From: Acidimicrobiales bacterium
GTDB lineage: Bacteria; Actinomycetota; Acidimicrobiia; Acidimicrobiales; RAAP-2
Direction: 5' to 3'
NCBI GenBank assembly: GCA_017883135.1
Contig: JADGOE010000001.1
Span: 1 to 64,000, forward strand
DNA length: 64,000 bases
Shown here: piece by piece, positions 24,281 through 34,206 of the stretch
Layout: each line of letters opens with the position of its first letter
How positions within the stretch are numbered: the stretch's first letter is position 1
Notes under the pieces: generated by a model
Databases searched by the model: none
What the model was told of the DNA's origin: nothing
What the model saw: only the letters and a program-made list of their open reading frames with translations
Made by a program: the position numbers and the translations under genes

Positions 24281-25735
24281 TCAGGCCGACTGGTCGACGG
24301 CCACCGATCGGCGCATCAGGCGACCCATCGCATCACACACCTCGGTGGCCAGGGCCAACGAATCGGTCAGCAGTCCCATGCCGAAGAATCCGTGGACCTG
24401 GTCGTCGTAGCACCGGTACTCGACCTCGACGCCGGCCTTCGCCAACGCTTCGGCGTAGTTGACCCCATCATCCCGCAGCGGGTCGAACCCGGCGGTCACG
24501 ATCAGGGCAGGTGCCAGGCCATGGTGGTCATCGGCCAACAAGGGGGAAGCCCTGGGCGTCTCCCAATCGGCGCGTTCGGGAAGGTAGGTCTGGCGGAAGT
24601 ACTCCATTCCCTCGAAGGTGAGGAAGAAGCCTTCGGACATGGTCCGCATCGACGCGGTATCGAGTCGCGCATCGACAGCCGGGTAGATCAGCCCCTGGGC
24701 GACAGGGGGCGGCACCCCAGGGCCGGCGGACCCGACTCCACTGCGGGTCTCCAGTGCCACCACGGCAGCAAGGTTCCCCCCGGCGCTGTCACCCATGACA
24801 CCGACCTGGCCGGCGGCGCACCCCAACTCGGCGCTGTGCCGGTGGACCCACACATACGCGGCCAGAGCGTCATCGACGGCGGCGGGAAACGGATCCTCGG
24901 GTGCCAGCCGATAGCCGATGGCCACGACGATGCACCCACTCACTGCGGCCAGTAGGCGGCACGAGCCATCGTGGGAGTCGAGGTCGCCGGTCACCCACCC
25001 TCCACCGTGGAAGTAGACGATGGCAGGAGGACGACCGTGTCGTCCTGAGGCGGGCCCGATGCCGGCGCCGTAGCGGCGGTAGACCCTGATCGGTATCGGC
25101 GGAGCGCCGGCCGGCCCCGGGATGATCCGACCGGCCACATGGACATCGGTGCGGATGGGCATGGCGGCGCGCGCCATGCGGGTGAGCTGCGCGCGGAGGA
25201 CAGCCGGGTCCGGGGCAGGCTGCGCATTCCCCGGCCCGTCGGACAGCCCTTCGAGGCGATTGGTCACCTCGAGCAGTGCCTGGATGCTCCGATTTAGCAC
25301 CCTCCCATCGCGCTCCACCGGCGGGCGCTTGCCCACCAGGCCGAGCACCAGGTCCGGACGGGACAGCAGGGCGGCGCCGAGCCGCGTCACCAGCGGCCAC
25401 CGCTCGTGCACGCGTTGGATCCGACGGTTGTAGAGCGCCCTGGTGCCCCTGCCCCGCATGGGCCAGGGGCGGTCCGGCGACCACTGGGGGCCGCCGGCCG
25501 CGAAGGCCGGTGCGGGTGGGTCGAGCGGGGCTGTCGTGGGGGTCGATCCACGTCGGCGGGCCTGCGACGGTTTGGCCGCGGCCTTGGGGACGGCGCGCTT
25601 ACGCGCACCGGACACCCGCGAAGGTCGCGAGCCGACCGCATCCGGCGTGCCCGCGGCTGCGATGCTCTCTGGTGCCTTGCGGGGCTCCCTGCTTCCCGCT
25701 GACGGCAGATCGGTGGGGTCGGGTGAATTGCTCAT
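24281..25735 (-). CDS. Alpha/beta hydrolase (hormone-sensitive-lipase type)
   Basis: YFHGGGWVTGDLDSHD, GDSAGGNLAA motifs; Ala/Pro/Lys-rich N-terminal extension. Confidence 0.88.
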   Translation of the reverse strand: MSNSPDPTDLPSAGSREPRKAPESIAAAGTPDAVGSRPSRVSGARKRAVPKAAAKPSQARRRGSTPTTAPLDPPAPAFAAGGPQWSPDRPWPMRGRGTRALYNRRIQRVHERWPLVTRLGAALLSRPDLVLGLVGKRPPVERDGRVLNRSIQALLEVTNRLEGLSDGPGNAQPAPDPAVLRAQLTRMARAAMPIRTDVHVAGRIIPGPAGAPPIPIRVYRRYGAGIGPASGRHGRPPAIVYFHGGGWVTGDLDSHDGSCRLLAAVSGCIVVAIGYRLAPEDPFPAAVDDALAAYVWVHRHSAELGCAAGQVGVMGDSAGGNLAAVVALETRSGVGSAGPGVPPPVAQGLIYPAVDARLDTASMRTMSEGFFLTFEGMEYFRQTYLPERADWETPRASPLLADDHHGLAPALIVTAGFDPLRDDGVNYAEALAKAGVEVEYRCYDDQVHGFFGMGLLTDSLALATEVCDAMGRLMRRSVAVDQSA

Positions 25736-25879
25736 TGCCACCATCGTGTCGGTAGGGTCGGGTAAAGGCAAGCGCATGCAACAGGGAGAGGACGGCACCG
25801 GCCTGGTCCGTTGGGCCCACAGGGGGGGTGTCGGGCGTCCGAGCCGGCTGTACCGAGAGTGGACGGGGAGTGGAGAGCC

Positions 25880-26761
25880 ATGGGGAGATCGAGCGACAAG
25901 GCCGCCATGCAGCGGGCGCACTTCGACGGGGCAGCCGCCATCGTGACCGGTGCGGCCTCCGGCATCGGGAAAGCCCTGGCCACGGAGCTGGTCCGCCGCG
26001 GTGCCACCGTGCTGGTGGCCGATATCGACAGCGAAGGCGCCCAGGCGGTGGCAGCTGATCTGCGGCGCCACGGTGGCTCAGGCGGGCAGAGCCAGGGCGG
26101 TGCACTCGCGGCGACACTCGACGTGACCGATGCGGACGCTGTGGCCGAATCGGTCGGCATCTTTGCGACCGAGCACGGCGGGCTGGACTTCATGTTCAAC
26201 AACGCCGGGATCCCGGTCGGGGGTGAGGTCAGTGACCTTTCGGTCGCCCACTGGCAACGGGCTCTCGACGTCAATGTCATGAGTGTCGTCCACGGTGTCG
26301 CCGCCGCCTACCCCCGCATGATCGAACGGGGACGGGGCCACATCGTGAACACCGCCTCGCTCGCGGGCCTCGTTCCCAGCCCCTTGTTGGTGCCGTACTC
26401 GACCACCAAGCACGCGGTGGTCGGCCTCAGCGTCGGGCTGAGGATGGAGGCCGCCAAGCACGGCGTGCGAGTGAGCGTGGTCTGCCCCGGGGTCATCGAG
26501 ACCCCCCTGCTGGACAAGGGCAATCCGGCGGACCTGCCCCCGGCAACGTCGACGCCGGACATCCGGGCCTTGTTGACCGAACTGATCGGCAAGCCCTATC
26601 CGGCCGCGTCCCTGGCCCGGGACGTGCTCGACAACGTCGCCCTCAACCGGCCGATCATCGTGGCGCCGCGCCGCGCCAAGGCGGTGTGGGCCGCGTACCG
26701 GTTCTCCCCGAGGCTTCTCGTCGACCGGAGCCCCAAGCGGGTCCGGTCGATCAGCCGCTGA
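25880..26761 (+). CDS. SDR family oxidoreductase
   Basis: AAIVTGAASGIGKALATEL...NNAGI...YSTTKHAVVGLS. Confidence 0.9.
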   Translation: MGRSSDKAAMQRAHFDGAAAIVTGAASGIGKALATELVRRGATVLVADIDSEGAQAVAADLRRHGGSGGQSQGGALAATLDVTDADAVAESVGIFATEHGGLDFMFNNAGIPVGGEVSDLSVAHWQRALDVNVMSVVHGVAAAYPRMIERGRGHIVNTASLAGLVPSPLLVPYSTTKHAVVGLSVGLRMEAAKHGVRVSVVCPGVIETPLLDKGNPADLPPATSTPDIRALLTELIGKPYPAASLARDVLDNVALNRPIIVAPRRAKAVWAAYRFSPRLLVDRSPKRVRSISR

Positions 26762-26849
26762 GCCCCCGAGCCGCTGAGCCAGCCGTCGCACCCTGTCGTC
26801 CCGCGCTGCCTTCGGCGTCGCCCCCGGCCCCCCGCTAGCATCACTCTTC

Positions 26850-27704
26850 ATGTCAATCGCACGCGTGGGAATTGTCGGGTCGGGGATCATGGGCTCGGGC
26901 ATCGCCGAGACGGCGGCCGTCCATGGCTTCGAAGTGGTGCTCAGGTCGCGCAGCCAGTCGACTGCTGACGCCACCATTGCCGCCCTCGAGAAGTCACTGA
27001 ACCGACAGGTCGAGAAAGGCAAGAAGACCGAAGAGGAGCGGGACAACGCCCTGTCGCTGGTCACCGGCACGTCCGACCTCGGCGCCCTCAAAGGCGTCGA
27101 TCTGGTCATCGAATCGGTCGTCGAGGACCTCGCGGTCAAGAAGGAGCTCTTCAACGAGCTCGATCGGATCACCGACGATCACGCGATTCTGGCCACCAAC
27201 ACCTCGACCCTGCCCGTCGTCGAGTTGGCCATGCAGACCGGCCGGCCGGACAAGGTGTGCGGTGTTCACTTCTTCAATCCCGCCCCGGTGATGTCCCTGG
27301 TGGAACTGGTGCGGCCACTCACCGCCTCCGACGAGACCCTGGCAGCCGCCCGCCAGTTCGCCGAGGCCTGCGGCAAGACGCCGGTCGAAGTCAAGGACCA
27401 GGCCGGTTTCATCGTGAACGCACTGCTGTTCCCCTACCTGAACAACGCGATCCGGCTCTACGAGCAGGGCGTGGCGTCGATCGCCGACATCGACACGGCT
27501 ATGAAAGGTGGGTGCGGCTTTCCGATGGGGCCGTTCGCCCTGCTCGACCTGGTCGGTCTCGACACCTCACTCGCCATCCTCGATGCCCTCTACGAGGAGT
27601 TCCGCGACCCGAACTACGCGGCAGTGCCGCTGTTGCGCCGGATGGTGACGGGCGAGCAGCTCGGCCGGAAGTCTGGACACGGCTTCCTCGACTACCGGAA
27701 GTAG
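26850..27704 (+). CDS. 3-hydroxyacyl-CoA (3-hydroxybutyryl-CoA) dehydrogenase
   Basis: VGIVGSGIMGSGIAETAAVHGFEVVLRSRS...GVHFFNPAPVMSLVELV. Confidence 0.93.
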   Translation: MSIARVGIVGSGIMGSGIAETAAVHGFEVVLRSRSQSTADATIAALEKSLNRQVEKGKKTEEERDNALSLVTGTSDLGALKGVDLVIESVVEDLAVKKELFNELDRITDDHAILATNTSTLPVVELAMQTGRPDKVCGVHFFNPAPVMSLVELVRPLTASDETLAAARQFAEACGKTPVEVKDQAGFIVNALLFPYLNNAIRLYEQGVASIADIDTAMKGGCGFPMGPFALLDLVGLDTSLAILDALYEEFRDPNYAAVPLLRRMVTGEQLGRKSGHGFLDYRK

Positions 27705-27807
27705 CCGCCGGACCCTTCGACCCACCTGGCGCCCGGGTCGCCCATCGGGGGCAGGCGACTGGAGCAGCGCGGTTTCCCGAGCGCTCGAGCGGGGCCACAA
27801 TGGAGGA

Positions 27808-29856
27808 ATGAGCGACGTGGATCACGCACAAGACCCCCGAATGCCGGCCGAGCAGGCAGGGCGCCCGGCCCCGGTGCGGGACAAGCCGTGGGTGATGCGC
27901 ACCTACTCGGGCCACTCGACTGCAACGGCGTCGAACGAGCTCTACCGGACCAACCTGGCCAAGGGCCAGACCGGGCTGTCGATCGCCTTCGACCTGCCCA
28001 CCCAGATCGGCTACGACCCGGATGCACCCGAGGCGGCCGGAGAGGTGGGCAAAGTGGGCGTACCCGTCGTCCACCTCGGCCACATGTCCCAGTTGCTCGA
28101 TCGGATTCCGGTCGAGTCGATGAACACGTCGATGACCATCAACGCCACCGCCGCCTGGCTCCTCGGCCTCTACATCGCCAACGCCCAGGACCACGGCGTC
28201 GATCCCGCGGTGCTGTCCGGCACCACCCAGAACGACATCGTCAAGGAGTACCTGTCGCGGGGAACCTTCATCTTCCCCCCGATCCCCAGCCGGCGGCTGA
28301 CCGTGGACACCATCGCCTACACCGTGCGCCACGTCCCCAAGTGGAACCCGATCAACGTGTGCAGCTACCACTTGCAAGAGGCAGGGGCCACTCCCTCCCA
28401 GGAGGTCGCCTTCGCCCTGGCTACGGCCATCGGAGTCCTCGATGCGGTACGCGAGTCGGGGCAGATCCCCGAGGAGGAGTTCCCCTCGGTGGTCGGCCGG
28501 ATCTCGTTCTTCGTCAACGCCGGCGTGCGCTTCGTGGAGGAGACCTGCAAGATGCGGGCCTTCACCGCGCTGTGGGAACGCGTGTGCGCCGAGCGCTACG
28601 GAGTGACCGATCCGAAACTCCGCAGGTTCCGCTATGGCGTGCAGGTCAACTCGCTCGGCCTCACCGAGGCACAACCGGAGAACAACGTCCCGAGGATCGT
28701 CCTCGAGACCCTCGGGGTCACACTGTCCAAGCGAGCGAGGGCACGGGCGCTCCAGCTCCCGGCGTGGAACGAGGCGCTCGGACTTCCCCGGCCGTGGGAC
28801 CAGCAGTGGTCGCTGCGTATCCAGCAGATACTGGCCTTCGAGTCCGACCTCCTCGAGTACGGGGACATCTTCGACGGCTCGGTGGTCATCGAGGCGAAGA
28901 CGGCCGAGGTGGCCGAGGTGTCTTGGGCCGAGCTCGAGGACGTCCTGGCGCTGGGCGGTGCCTTCGAGGCGATCGATGAGCTCAAGGCCCGCCTGGTGGG
29001 CAGCCAGGCCGAGCGGGTGCGGCGCATCGAGACCGGCGATCTCCAGGTGGTCGGGGTCAACTGCTTCACCGAGACCGCGGAGTCGCCCCTGGCCCCCCAG
29101 GGCACCGACGGCATGGCCTCCGGTGGTTCCATCCTGAGGGTGGACCCGGCTGTCGAGTCCGAGCTGCGCGCCGACGTCGAGGCGTGGCGATCGGCCCGGG
29201 ACACCGATGCGGTCCAGCGGGCGCTCGACGACCTCCGCCGGGCGGCAGAGGGAGGGGACAACGTCATGCCAGCCACCATCGCCCTGGCCCATGCCGGGGG
29301 GACCACCGGCGAATGGGCAGGCACCCTTCGTGAGGTGTTCGGTGAGTACCGGGCCCCCACCGGGGTGCGCGGCGGCGTCGGCCATCGGGGCAACGAGTTC
29401 CGGGCCGTGCTGAGCCGCTCCAAGGCCCTGGCCCAGCACTCGGGTGGGCCACCGAAGCTGCTGGTGGCCAAACCAGGTCTCGACGGACACTCCAACGGGG
29501 CCGAGCAGATCGCGGTGGCGGCCCGCGATGCCGGATTCGAGGTCGTCTACCAGGGCATCCGCCTGTCGCCGGCGGAGATCGCCGCCGCCGCCCGGGACGA
29601 GGATGTGGATGTGGTCGGCATCTCCATCCTGTCGGGCAGCCATCTCGAACTGGTTCCCGAGGTGGTCGACCGGTTGCGGGCGGCCGGGGTCGATGTCCCG
29701 GTGGTTGTCGGCGGGATCATCCCCCCCGAGGACGCAGAGATCCTGCTCGGCAAAGGCGTGGCTCGCGTCTACACCCCCAAGGACTTCGAGATCGGCCTCA
29801 TCATGGACGACCTGGTGGGACTGGTGGAGGAGCGCCGGGCCGCACAAGTGGGCTGA
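27808..29856 (+). CDS. meaA: MeaA-type B12-dependent acyl-CoA mutase (ethylmalonyl-CoA mutase family)
   Basis: PWVMRTYSGHSTATASNELYRTNLAKGQTGLSIAFDLPTQIGYDPD...; C-terminal B12 domain KPGLDGHSNGAEQIAVAARDAGFEVVYQGIR. Confidence 0.88.
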   Translation: MSDVDHAQDPRMPAEQAGRPAPVRDKPWVMRTYSGHSTATASNELYRTNLAKGQTGLSIAFDLPTQIGYDPDAPEAAGEVGKVGVPVVHLGHMSQLLDRIPVESMNTSMTINATAAWLLGLYIANAQDHGVDPAVLSGTTQNDIVKEYLSRGTFIFPPIPSRRLTVDTIAYTVRHVPKWNPINVCSYHLQEAGATPSQEVAFALATAIGVLDAVRESGQIPEEEFPSVVGRISFFVNAGVRFVEETCKMRAFTALWERVCAERYGVTDPKLRRFRYGVQVNSLGLTEAQPENNVPRIVLETLGVTLSKRARARALQLPAWNEALGLPRPWDQQWSLRIQQILAFESDLLEYGDIFDGSVVIEAKTAEVAEVSWAELEDVLALGGAFEAIDELKARLVGSQAERVRRIETGDLQVVGVNCFTETAESPLAPQGTDGMASGGSILRVDPAVESELRADVEAWRSARDTDAVQRALDDLRRAAEGGDNVMPATIALAHAGGTTGEWAGTLREVFGEYRAPTGVRGGVGHRGNEFRAVLSRSKALAQHSGGPPKLLVAKPGLDGHSNGAEQIAVAARDAGFEVVYQGIRLSPAEIAAAARDEDVDVVGISILSGSHLELVPEVVDRLRAAGVDVPVVVGGIIPPEDAEILLGKGVARVYTPKDFEIGLIMDDLVGLVEERRAAQVG

Positions 29857-29947
29857 GAACGTGCGCGGCACGAGACGCGAGCCGGCGGCGGGATCAACCG
29901 GGCGTGACCTCCACCCCCTGACCTCCGGCGGCGGATAGGTTCCCGAC

Positions 29948-30800
29948 GTGTCCGCTCGCCGCAACACCATGGCCGGCATCCTCTCCGGCCCGATCGACGC
30001 CTCACCCGAGGACAGGCTGGCCAAGGTCTACCCCACCGTCCCGGCATCGGCCGGACTGGCCCTCTCCCACCGGGCGAGCGGGTTCAGCGGCACCCTGGTG
30101 CGGGTCGAGGGTGGTGGCGTCGAGATCCGGGGCCGGACCGGGCTGGACCGGGTCTTCCGCCTGGCGCCGGGGGCGTTCACGGTCGAGGGGAAAGCGGTCA
30201 GCCTCGTCCGGCCGGCGCCCCTCGCAGGTGGCCGGGCCAAGTGAAGCATGCCGTCCGGCATCACCGCCTCGGGATCGGTGGCCGTGTCCGACGCCCCCGT
30301 GCGCGTCGCCCGGGCCGGGCGGCTGTGGGTGGAGGGGGTGCACGACGCCGAACTGGTCGAGCGGGTGTGGGAGCGACGACCTCCGCATCGAGGGTGTTGT
30401 GGTGGAGCGGTTGGACGGCATCGACAACCTCGGCGGCGCCATCGGGCAGTTCCGGCCCGGTCCCGCCCGTCGGCTCGGCGTGCTGGTCGACCACCTCGTC
30501 GAGGGGAGCAAGGAGGCGCGGATCGCCGCCGGCCTCCGCCAACGAGACGTGCTGATCACCGGCACTCCCTTCGTGGACGTCTGGCAAGCCGTCAGGCCCA
30601 CGGCGCTCGGCATCCGGGAGTGGCCGCACATCCCCAGGGGCGTCGACTGGAAGACGGGCGTGTGCGAGGTGCTGGGGTTCGGCGACCCGCCGACCACCTG
30701 GCGCCGGATACTTTCGTCCGTACGGACCTATGCCGACCTGGAGCCGGCGCTGGTGGGGGCGGTCGAACGGCTCATCGACCACGTCACCGACGCCACCTGA
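29948..30800 (+). pseudogene. DUF3097-like protein, disrupted by in-frame TGA and a +1 frameshift
   Basis: Frame 2: ...LSHRASGFSGTLVRVEGGG...GGRAK*SMPSGITASGSVAVSDAPVRVARAGRLWVEGVHDAELVERVW then shifts to frame of DDLRIEGVVVERLDGIDNL...LGVLVDHLVEGSKEARIAAGL...GVDWKTGVCEVLGF. Confidence 0.75.
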
Positions 30801-30814
30801 ACGGTCCGGTGGGC

Positions 30815-31003
30815 TCAGCCCCTTGCTTGTGGGCGATCGCGGCGGGTGGCGACCGGCCTCGACCACCATCGACCGCTGAACCTCCACGCCGGGGGCCTGC
30901 CCGCCTGGTCGGGCGACGCCACCGGCGGCCGCGGCCACACCTGATCGGCGGCGGCGGCCAGCACCGCGATCACCTCGGCGTCGACCTCACCACGGGGCGT
31001 CAC
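30815..31003 (-). CDS. Acyl-CoA carboxylase epsilon-like small subunit
   Basis: 62 aa [50 protein letters not shown]...; GTG start overlaps the pccB stop (GTGA). Confidence 0.6.
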   Translation of the reverse strand: MTPRGEVDAEVIAVLAAAADQVWPRPPVASPDQAGRPPAWRFSGRWWSRPVATRRDRPQARG

Positions 31004-32556
31004 AGCGGCATGTTCCCGTGCTTGCGCTTGGGCAGGTCCTCCCGCTTGGACACCAGGAGGTCGAGGCTCCGGACCAGAACCCTCCGGGTCTCCGCCGGGT
31101 CGATCACATCGTCGACGTAGCCACGCTCGGCGGCGGCATACGGATTGGCATAGCGTTCGGTGTACTCCTCGACCAGCTCCTTCCGACGACCCACGGGGTC
31201 TGCCGCCTCGGCCAGGTCGCGTCGGTACACGATCTCGACGGCTCCTTCGGGGCCCATCACCGCCAACTCGGCCGACGGCCACGCGTAGGCCAGGTCGGCG
31301 CCGATCGACTTGGAGTTCATCACCACATAGGCACCGCCGTAGGCCTTACGTGTGATGATCTGCACCCGGGGAACGGTGGACTCGCAGTAGGCGTAGAGCA
31401 ACTTGGCACCGTGGCGGATGATGCCGCCGTACTCCTGATCGGTGCCTGGCATGAAGCCGGGCACGTCCACGAAGGTGATCAACGGGATGTTGAAGGCGTC
31501 GCAGGTGCGGACGAAACGTGCACCCTTCTCCGAGGCATCGATGTTGAGCACCCCGGCCAGCATCTGGGGCTGGTTGCCGACGATGCCCACCGACCTGCCG
31601 TCGATGCGGGCGAAGCCGCAGACCAGGTTCATCGCCCAGTGGTGGTTGACCTCGAAGAACTCACCGTCGTCGACGACGGCCTCGACGACCTTCTTCATGT
31701 CGTAGGGCTGATTGGGAGACGCCGGCATGAGCTCGGTCAGCTCGGGTGTGAGCCGCTCGGGGTCGTCACCGGACACCACCAGTGGGGCCTCCTCCATGTT
31801 GTTGGAGGGCAGGAAGCTCAAGAGGTAGCGGACGTCGTCCAGGCAAGTCTTCTCGTCCGGAGAGACGAATGCCGCCACCCCGGACTTGGTGGCGTGGCTC
31901 ATGGCCCCGCCCAGCTCTTCGAGGGTGACGTCCTCGCCGGTCACCGTCTTGACCACATCGGGTCCGGTGATGAACATGTGACTGGTGCCCTGCACCATGA
32001 AGATGAAGTCGGTCATCGCCGGGCTGTAGACGGCGCCGCCGGCGCAGGGACCGAGAATCACGCTGATCTGGGGGATGACCCCCGATGCCTGTGCATTGCG
32101 ATGGAAGATGCCCCCGTAGGAGTGCAACGAGACGACGCCCTCTTGGATGCGGGCGCCAGCCCCGTCGTTGAGCCCGATCATCGGCACCCCGATCGACAAG
32201 GCAAGGTCCATAACCTTGTGGATCTTTTCGGCGAAGACCTCTCCCAACGCCCCGCCGAAGACGGTGAAATCCTGACTGAACACGCAGACCCGGCGGCCGT
32301 CGATGGTCCCGAACCCGGTGATCACGCCGTCGGTGTACGGGCGATTCTCCTCGAGCCCCATGCCGTGCGCCCGGTGGCGGGCCAGCATGTCCAGCTCTTG
32401 GAAGGAACCGTCATCGAGCAGGTACTCGATGCGCTCGCGAGCGGTCAGCTTGCCCTTGGCATGCTGCTTCGCCACCGCCCGGGGCGAGCCCGCGTTGCGA
32501 GCCAGCTCGCGGCGTTCTGCCAGTTCTTCGAGTCGTTGGGTCATCGGGTGATCCAT
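31000..32556 (-). CDS. pccB: Acyl-CoA (propionyl-CoA) carboxylase beta subunit
   Basis: [72 protein letters not shown]... Confidence 0.94.
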   Translation of the reverse strand: MDHPMTQRLEELAERRELARNAGSPRAVAKQHAKGKLTARERIEYLLDDGSFQELDMLARHRAHGMGLEENRPYTDGVITGFGTIDGRRVCVFSQDFTVFGGALGEVFAEKIHKVMDLALSIGVPMIGLNDGAGARIQEGVVSLHSYGGIFHRNAQASGVIPQISVILGPCAGGAVYSPAMTDFIFMVQGTSHMFITGPDVVKTVTGEDVTLEELGGAMSHATKSGVAAFVSPDEKTCLDDVRYLLSFLPSNNMEEAPLVVSGDDPERLTPELTELMPASPNQPYDMKKVVEAVVDDGEFFEVNHHWAMNLVCGFARIDGRSVGIVGNQPQMLAGVLNIDASEKGARFVRTCDAFNIPLITFVDVPGFMPGTDQEYGGIIRHGAKLLYAYCESTVPRVQIITRKAYGGAYVVMNSKSIGADLAYAWPSAELAVMGPEGAVEIVYRRDLAEAADPVGRRKELVEEYTERYANPYAAAERGYVDDVIDPAETRRVLVRSLDLLVSKREDLPKRKHGNMPL

Positions 32557-32653
32557 GGTCCCTGAGGCTACCGGACCTGTCGATGGGGGTCGGCTCCGGT
32601 ACCGGACGGCGTACGCGCCCCTGTCGGTTCCCTGCCCCGGCCGGCGCCGGGGC

Positions 32654-33775
32654 TCAGTGGGCCGTGTTCACCCAGTGGGGTCCGCACCAGACGTAGGTGA
32701 CCGGGCTCTGCGAACCGGCTCCCCAGTGCGCGGCGACGCTCTTGCCCGCGTAGCGGCGCTCCAACTCGGCGTCACGCGTTCCCACGAATGAGTGGCGATC
32801 GGCCGGGCGCCCCGCCCCGTGGGACGTGTCGGCGGTCCCCCCGGAGCCGCCGGTCGGCTCCCACCTTTGGATCCGGTAGACGGCGGCGACCAGATCACCC
32901 ACGACGATGACCGCCCACCGTGGCGAACGTGGTGAGTCGAGGTCGGTCCACCGTCGTCCGATGCGCCACCCGTGCCGGGCCGGCTCGTACGAAGGATCGC
33001 CGCCGGATCCCCCTGCTCGCAACAGCACCACCTGGTGCCCTCGTTTGAATTTGGCCCGTTTGGCCAACAGTGAGCTCGTGTCGGTGGTCGGGTGGCGCTG
33101 GCTGCCCAGCTCCGGATCGATCTCCAGCCCCAGGGCCTCGCCCGCGGCGGCCTCGACCAGCAAGGCCTCGGCCGCGCTCAATCCGTGACGCAGGATGTCG
33201 ATCCGCACCGACCGGCCATCGGACTCGACTTCCCGGATCCGTTCCAGCATCGGGTACTTCGGGCGTTGGCCGGCCTCGGCGGCGCGGTCGGAGGTGAGTC
33301 GCGCCGCCCTGACGTGGCGGAAGCAGCGGTCGCCCCGGCCCCGGCCCACGCAGAAGGCTCGGCCGGTACGGGGGTCGAGCAAGAGGTAGACGTAGGAGCG
33401 CAGCTTTGCCGCGACTCCTGGGGCGAACCCCTTGTCATAGCCGCCCGGTCCTTCGGCAACCGGCAGCTGTTCGGGCACTTCGGACCCGTCGGTTGCCGGT
33501 GGGGCGTGCTCGGCGGCAGTTCGGCCAGTGCCCGCGTTCACTGCGAAGACCCGTTTCGGCGGGGGCGGCGCGTCCGCGTCGGCCGAGGGGTCAGCGGGGA
33601 CGGAGATGGCCGGGACGGGACGTGCCGACGTGGCGACGACCGGAGCACCTGGGGTCTGGTTCGCGCGGTTGACCTGGGTCGACACGGGGTGCGAGATCGG
33701 AACGGGGTGTTCGTGGAGTTCGTCACCCTCGGGTGCTGCCGGAGTTGCCCCACGTGCCGAGGTGACGGTGTCCAT
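32654..33775 (-). CDS. Hypothetical protein with GIY-YIG (LEM3-like) domain and disordered N-terminus
   Basis: [37 protein letters not shown] resembles YVYLLxDPxxGxxFYVGKGxGxRxxxH. Confidence 0.6.
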   Translation of the reverse strand: MDTVTSARGATPAAPEGDELHEHPVPISHPVSTQVNRANQTPGAPVVATSARPVPAISVPADPSADADAPPPPKRVFAVNAGTGRTAAEHAPPATDGSEVPEQLPVAEGPGGYDKGFAPGVAAKLRSYVYLLLDPRTGRAFCVGRGRGDRCFRHVRAARLTSDRAAEAGQRPKYPMLERIREVESDGRSVRIDILRHGLSAAEALLVEAAAGEALGLEIDPELGSQRHPTTDTSSLLAKRAKFKRGHQVVLLRAGGSGGDPSYEPARHGWRIGRRWTDLDSPRSPRWAVIVVGDLVAAVYRIQRWEPTGGSGGTADTSHGAGRPADRHSFVGTRDAELERRYAGKSVAAHWGAGSQSPVTYVWCGPHWVNTAH

Positions 33776-33795
33776 CGAGGTGACCTCCTACCCTT

Positions 33796-34206
33796 CTACT
33801 CTTCGACGAGTTCGATCAACGTGCCGAACGCACCTCGTGGGTGAACGAACGCCACGGTCGTCCCCCGCGACCCTCGGCGTGGGACCACATCGATCACCTG
33901 ACCACCGTGATCCTTCACCGACTGGAGCGCTGCGGCGCAATCATCCACCCGGTACCCGACGTGATGGATGCCTTCCCCCTTCTTCTCGAGGTACTTGGCC
34001 ACCGGCGAATCCTCGTCGGTGGGGGTCAACAGCTGGATGTAGCTGTCCGCCACCTTCAAGAGCGCCTCCTCGACGCCGTCGGAATCGATGCGCTCGCGGT
34101 GGGCCACCGTGGCCCCGAACGTCTCTCCGTAGTAGGCGATCGCCGAGTCGAGGTCCTGAACGGCGATCGCGACATGATCGATTTCGGTCAGCAACGGCGC
34201 CGTCAT
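33796..34206 (-). CDS. mce: Methylmalonyl-CoA epimerase
   Basis: LTEIDHVAIAVQDLDSAIAYYGETFGATVAHRERIDSDGVEEALLKVADSYIQLL...KKGEGIHHVGYRVDD; ATGA overlap with upstream ccr. Confidence 0.93.
   Translation of the reverse strand: MTAPLLTEIDHVAIAVQDLDSAIAYYGETFGATVAHRERIDSDGVEEALLKVADSYIQLLTPTDEDSPVAKYLEKKGEGIHHVGYRVDDCAAALQSVKDHGGQVIDVVPRRGSRGTTVAFVHPRGAFGTLIELVEE

Noticed and set aside
27499-30024. 841-aa ORF on the minus strand
   Set aside because: Antisense shadow of the meaA-type mutase caused by high GC codon bias; low-complexity composition and no recognisable domain.
30230-30260. TGA as selenocysteine codon in the DUF3097-like gene
   Set aside because: No SECIS-like hairpin noticed, the site is in a variable linker, and a second lesion (frameshift) exists downstream.
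31018-32565. 515-aa ORF on the plus strand
   Set aside because: Antisense to pccB, whose motifs are unambiguous; no domain in the shadow ORF.
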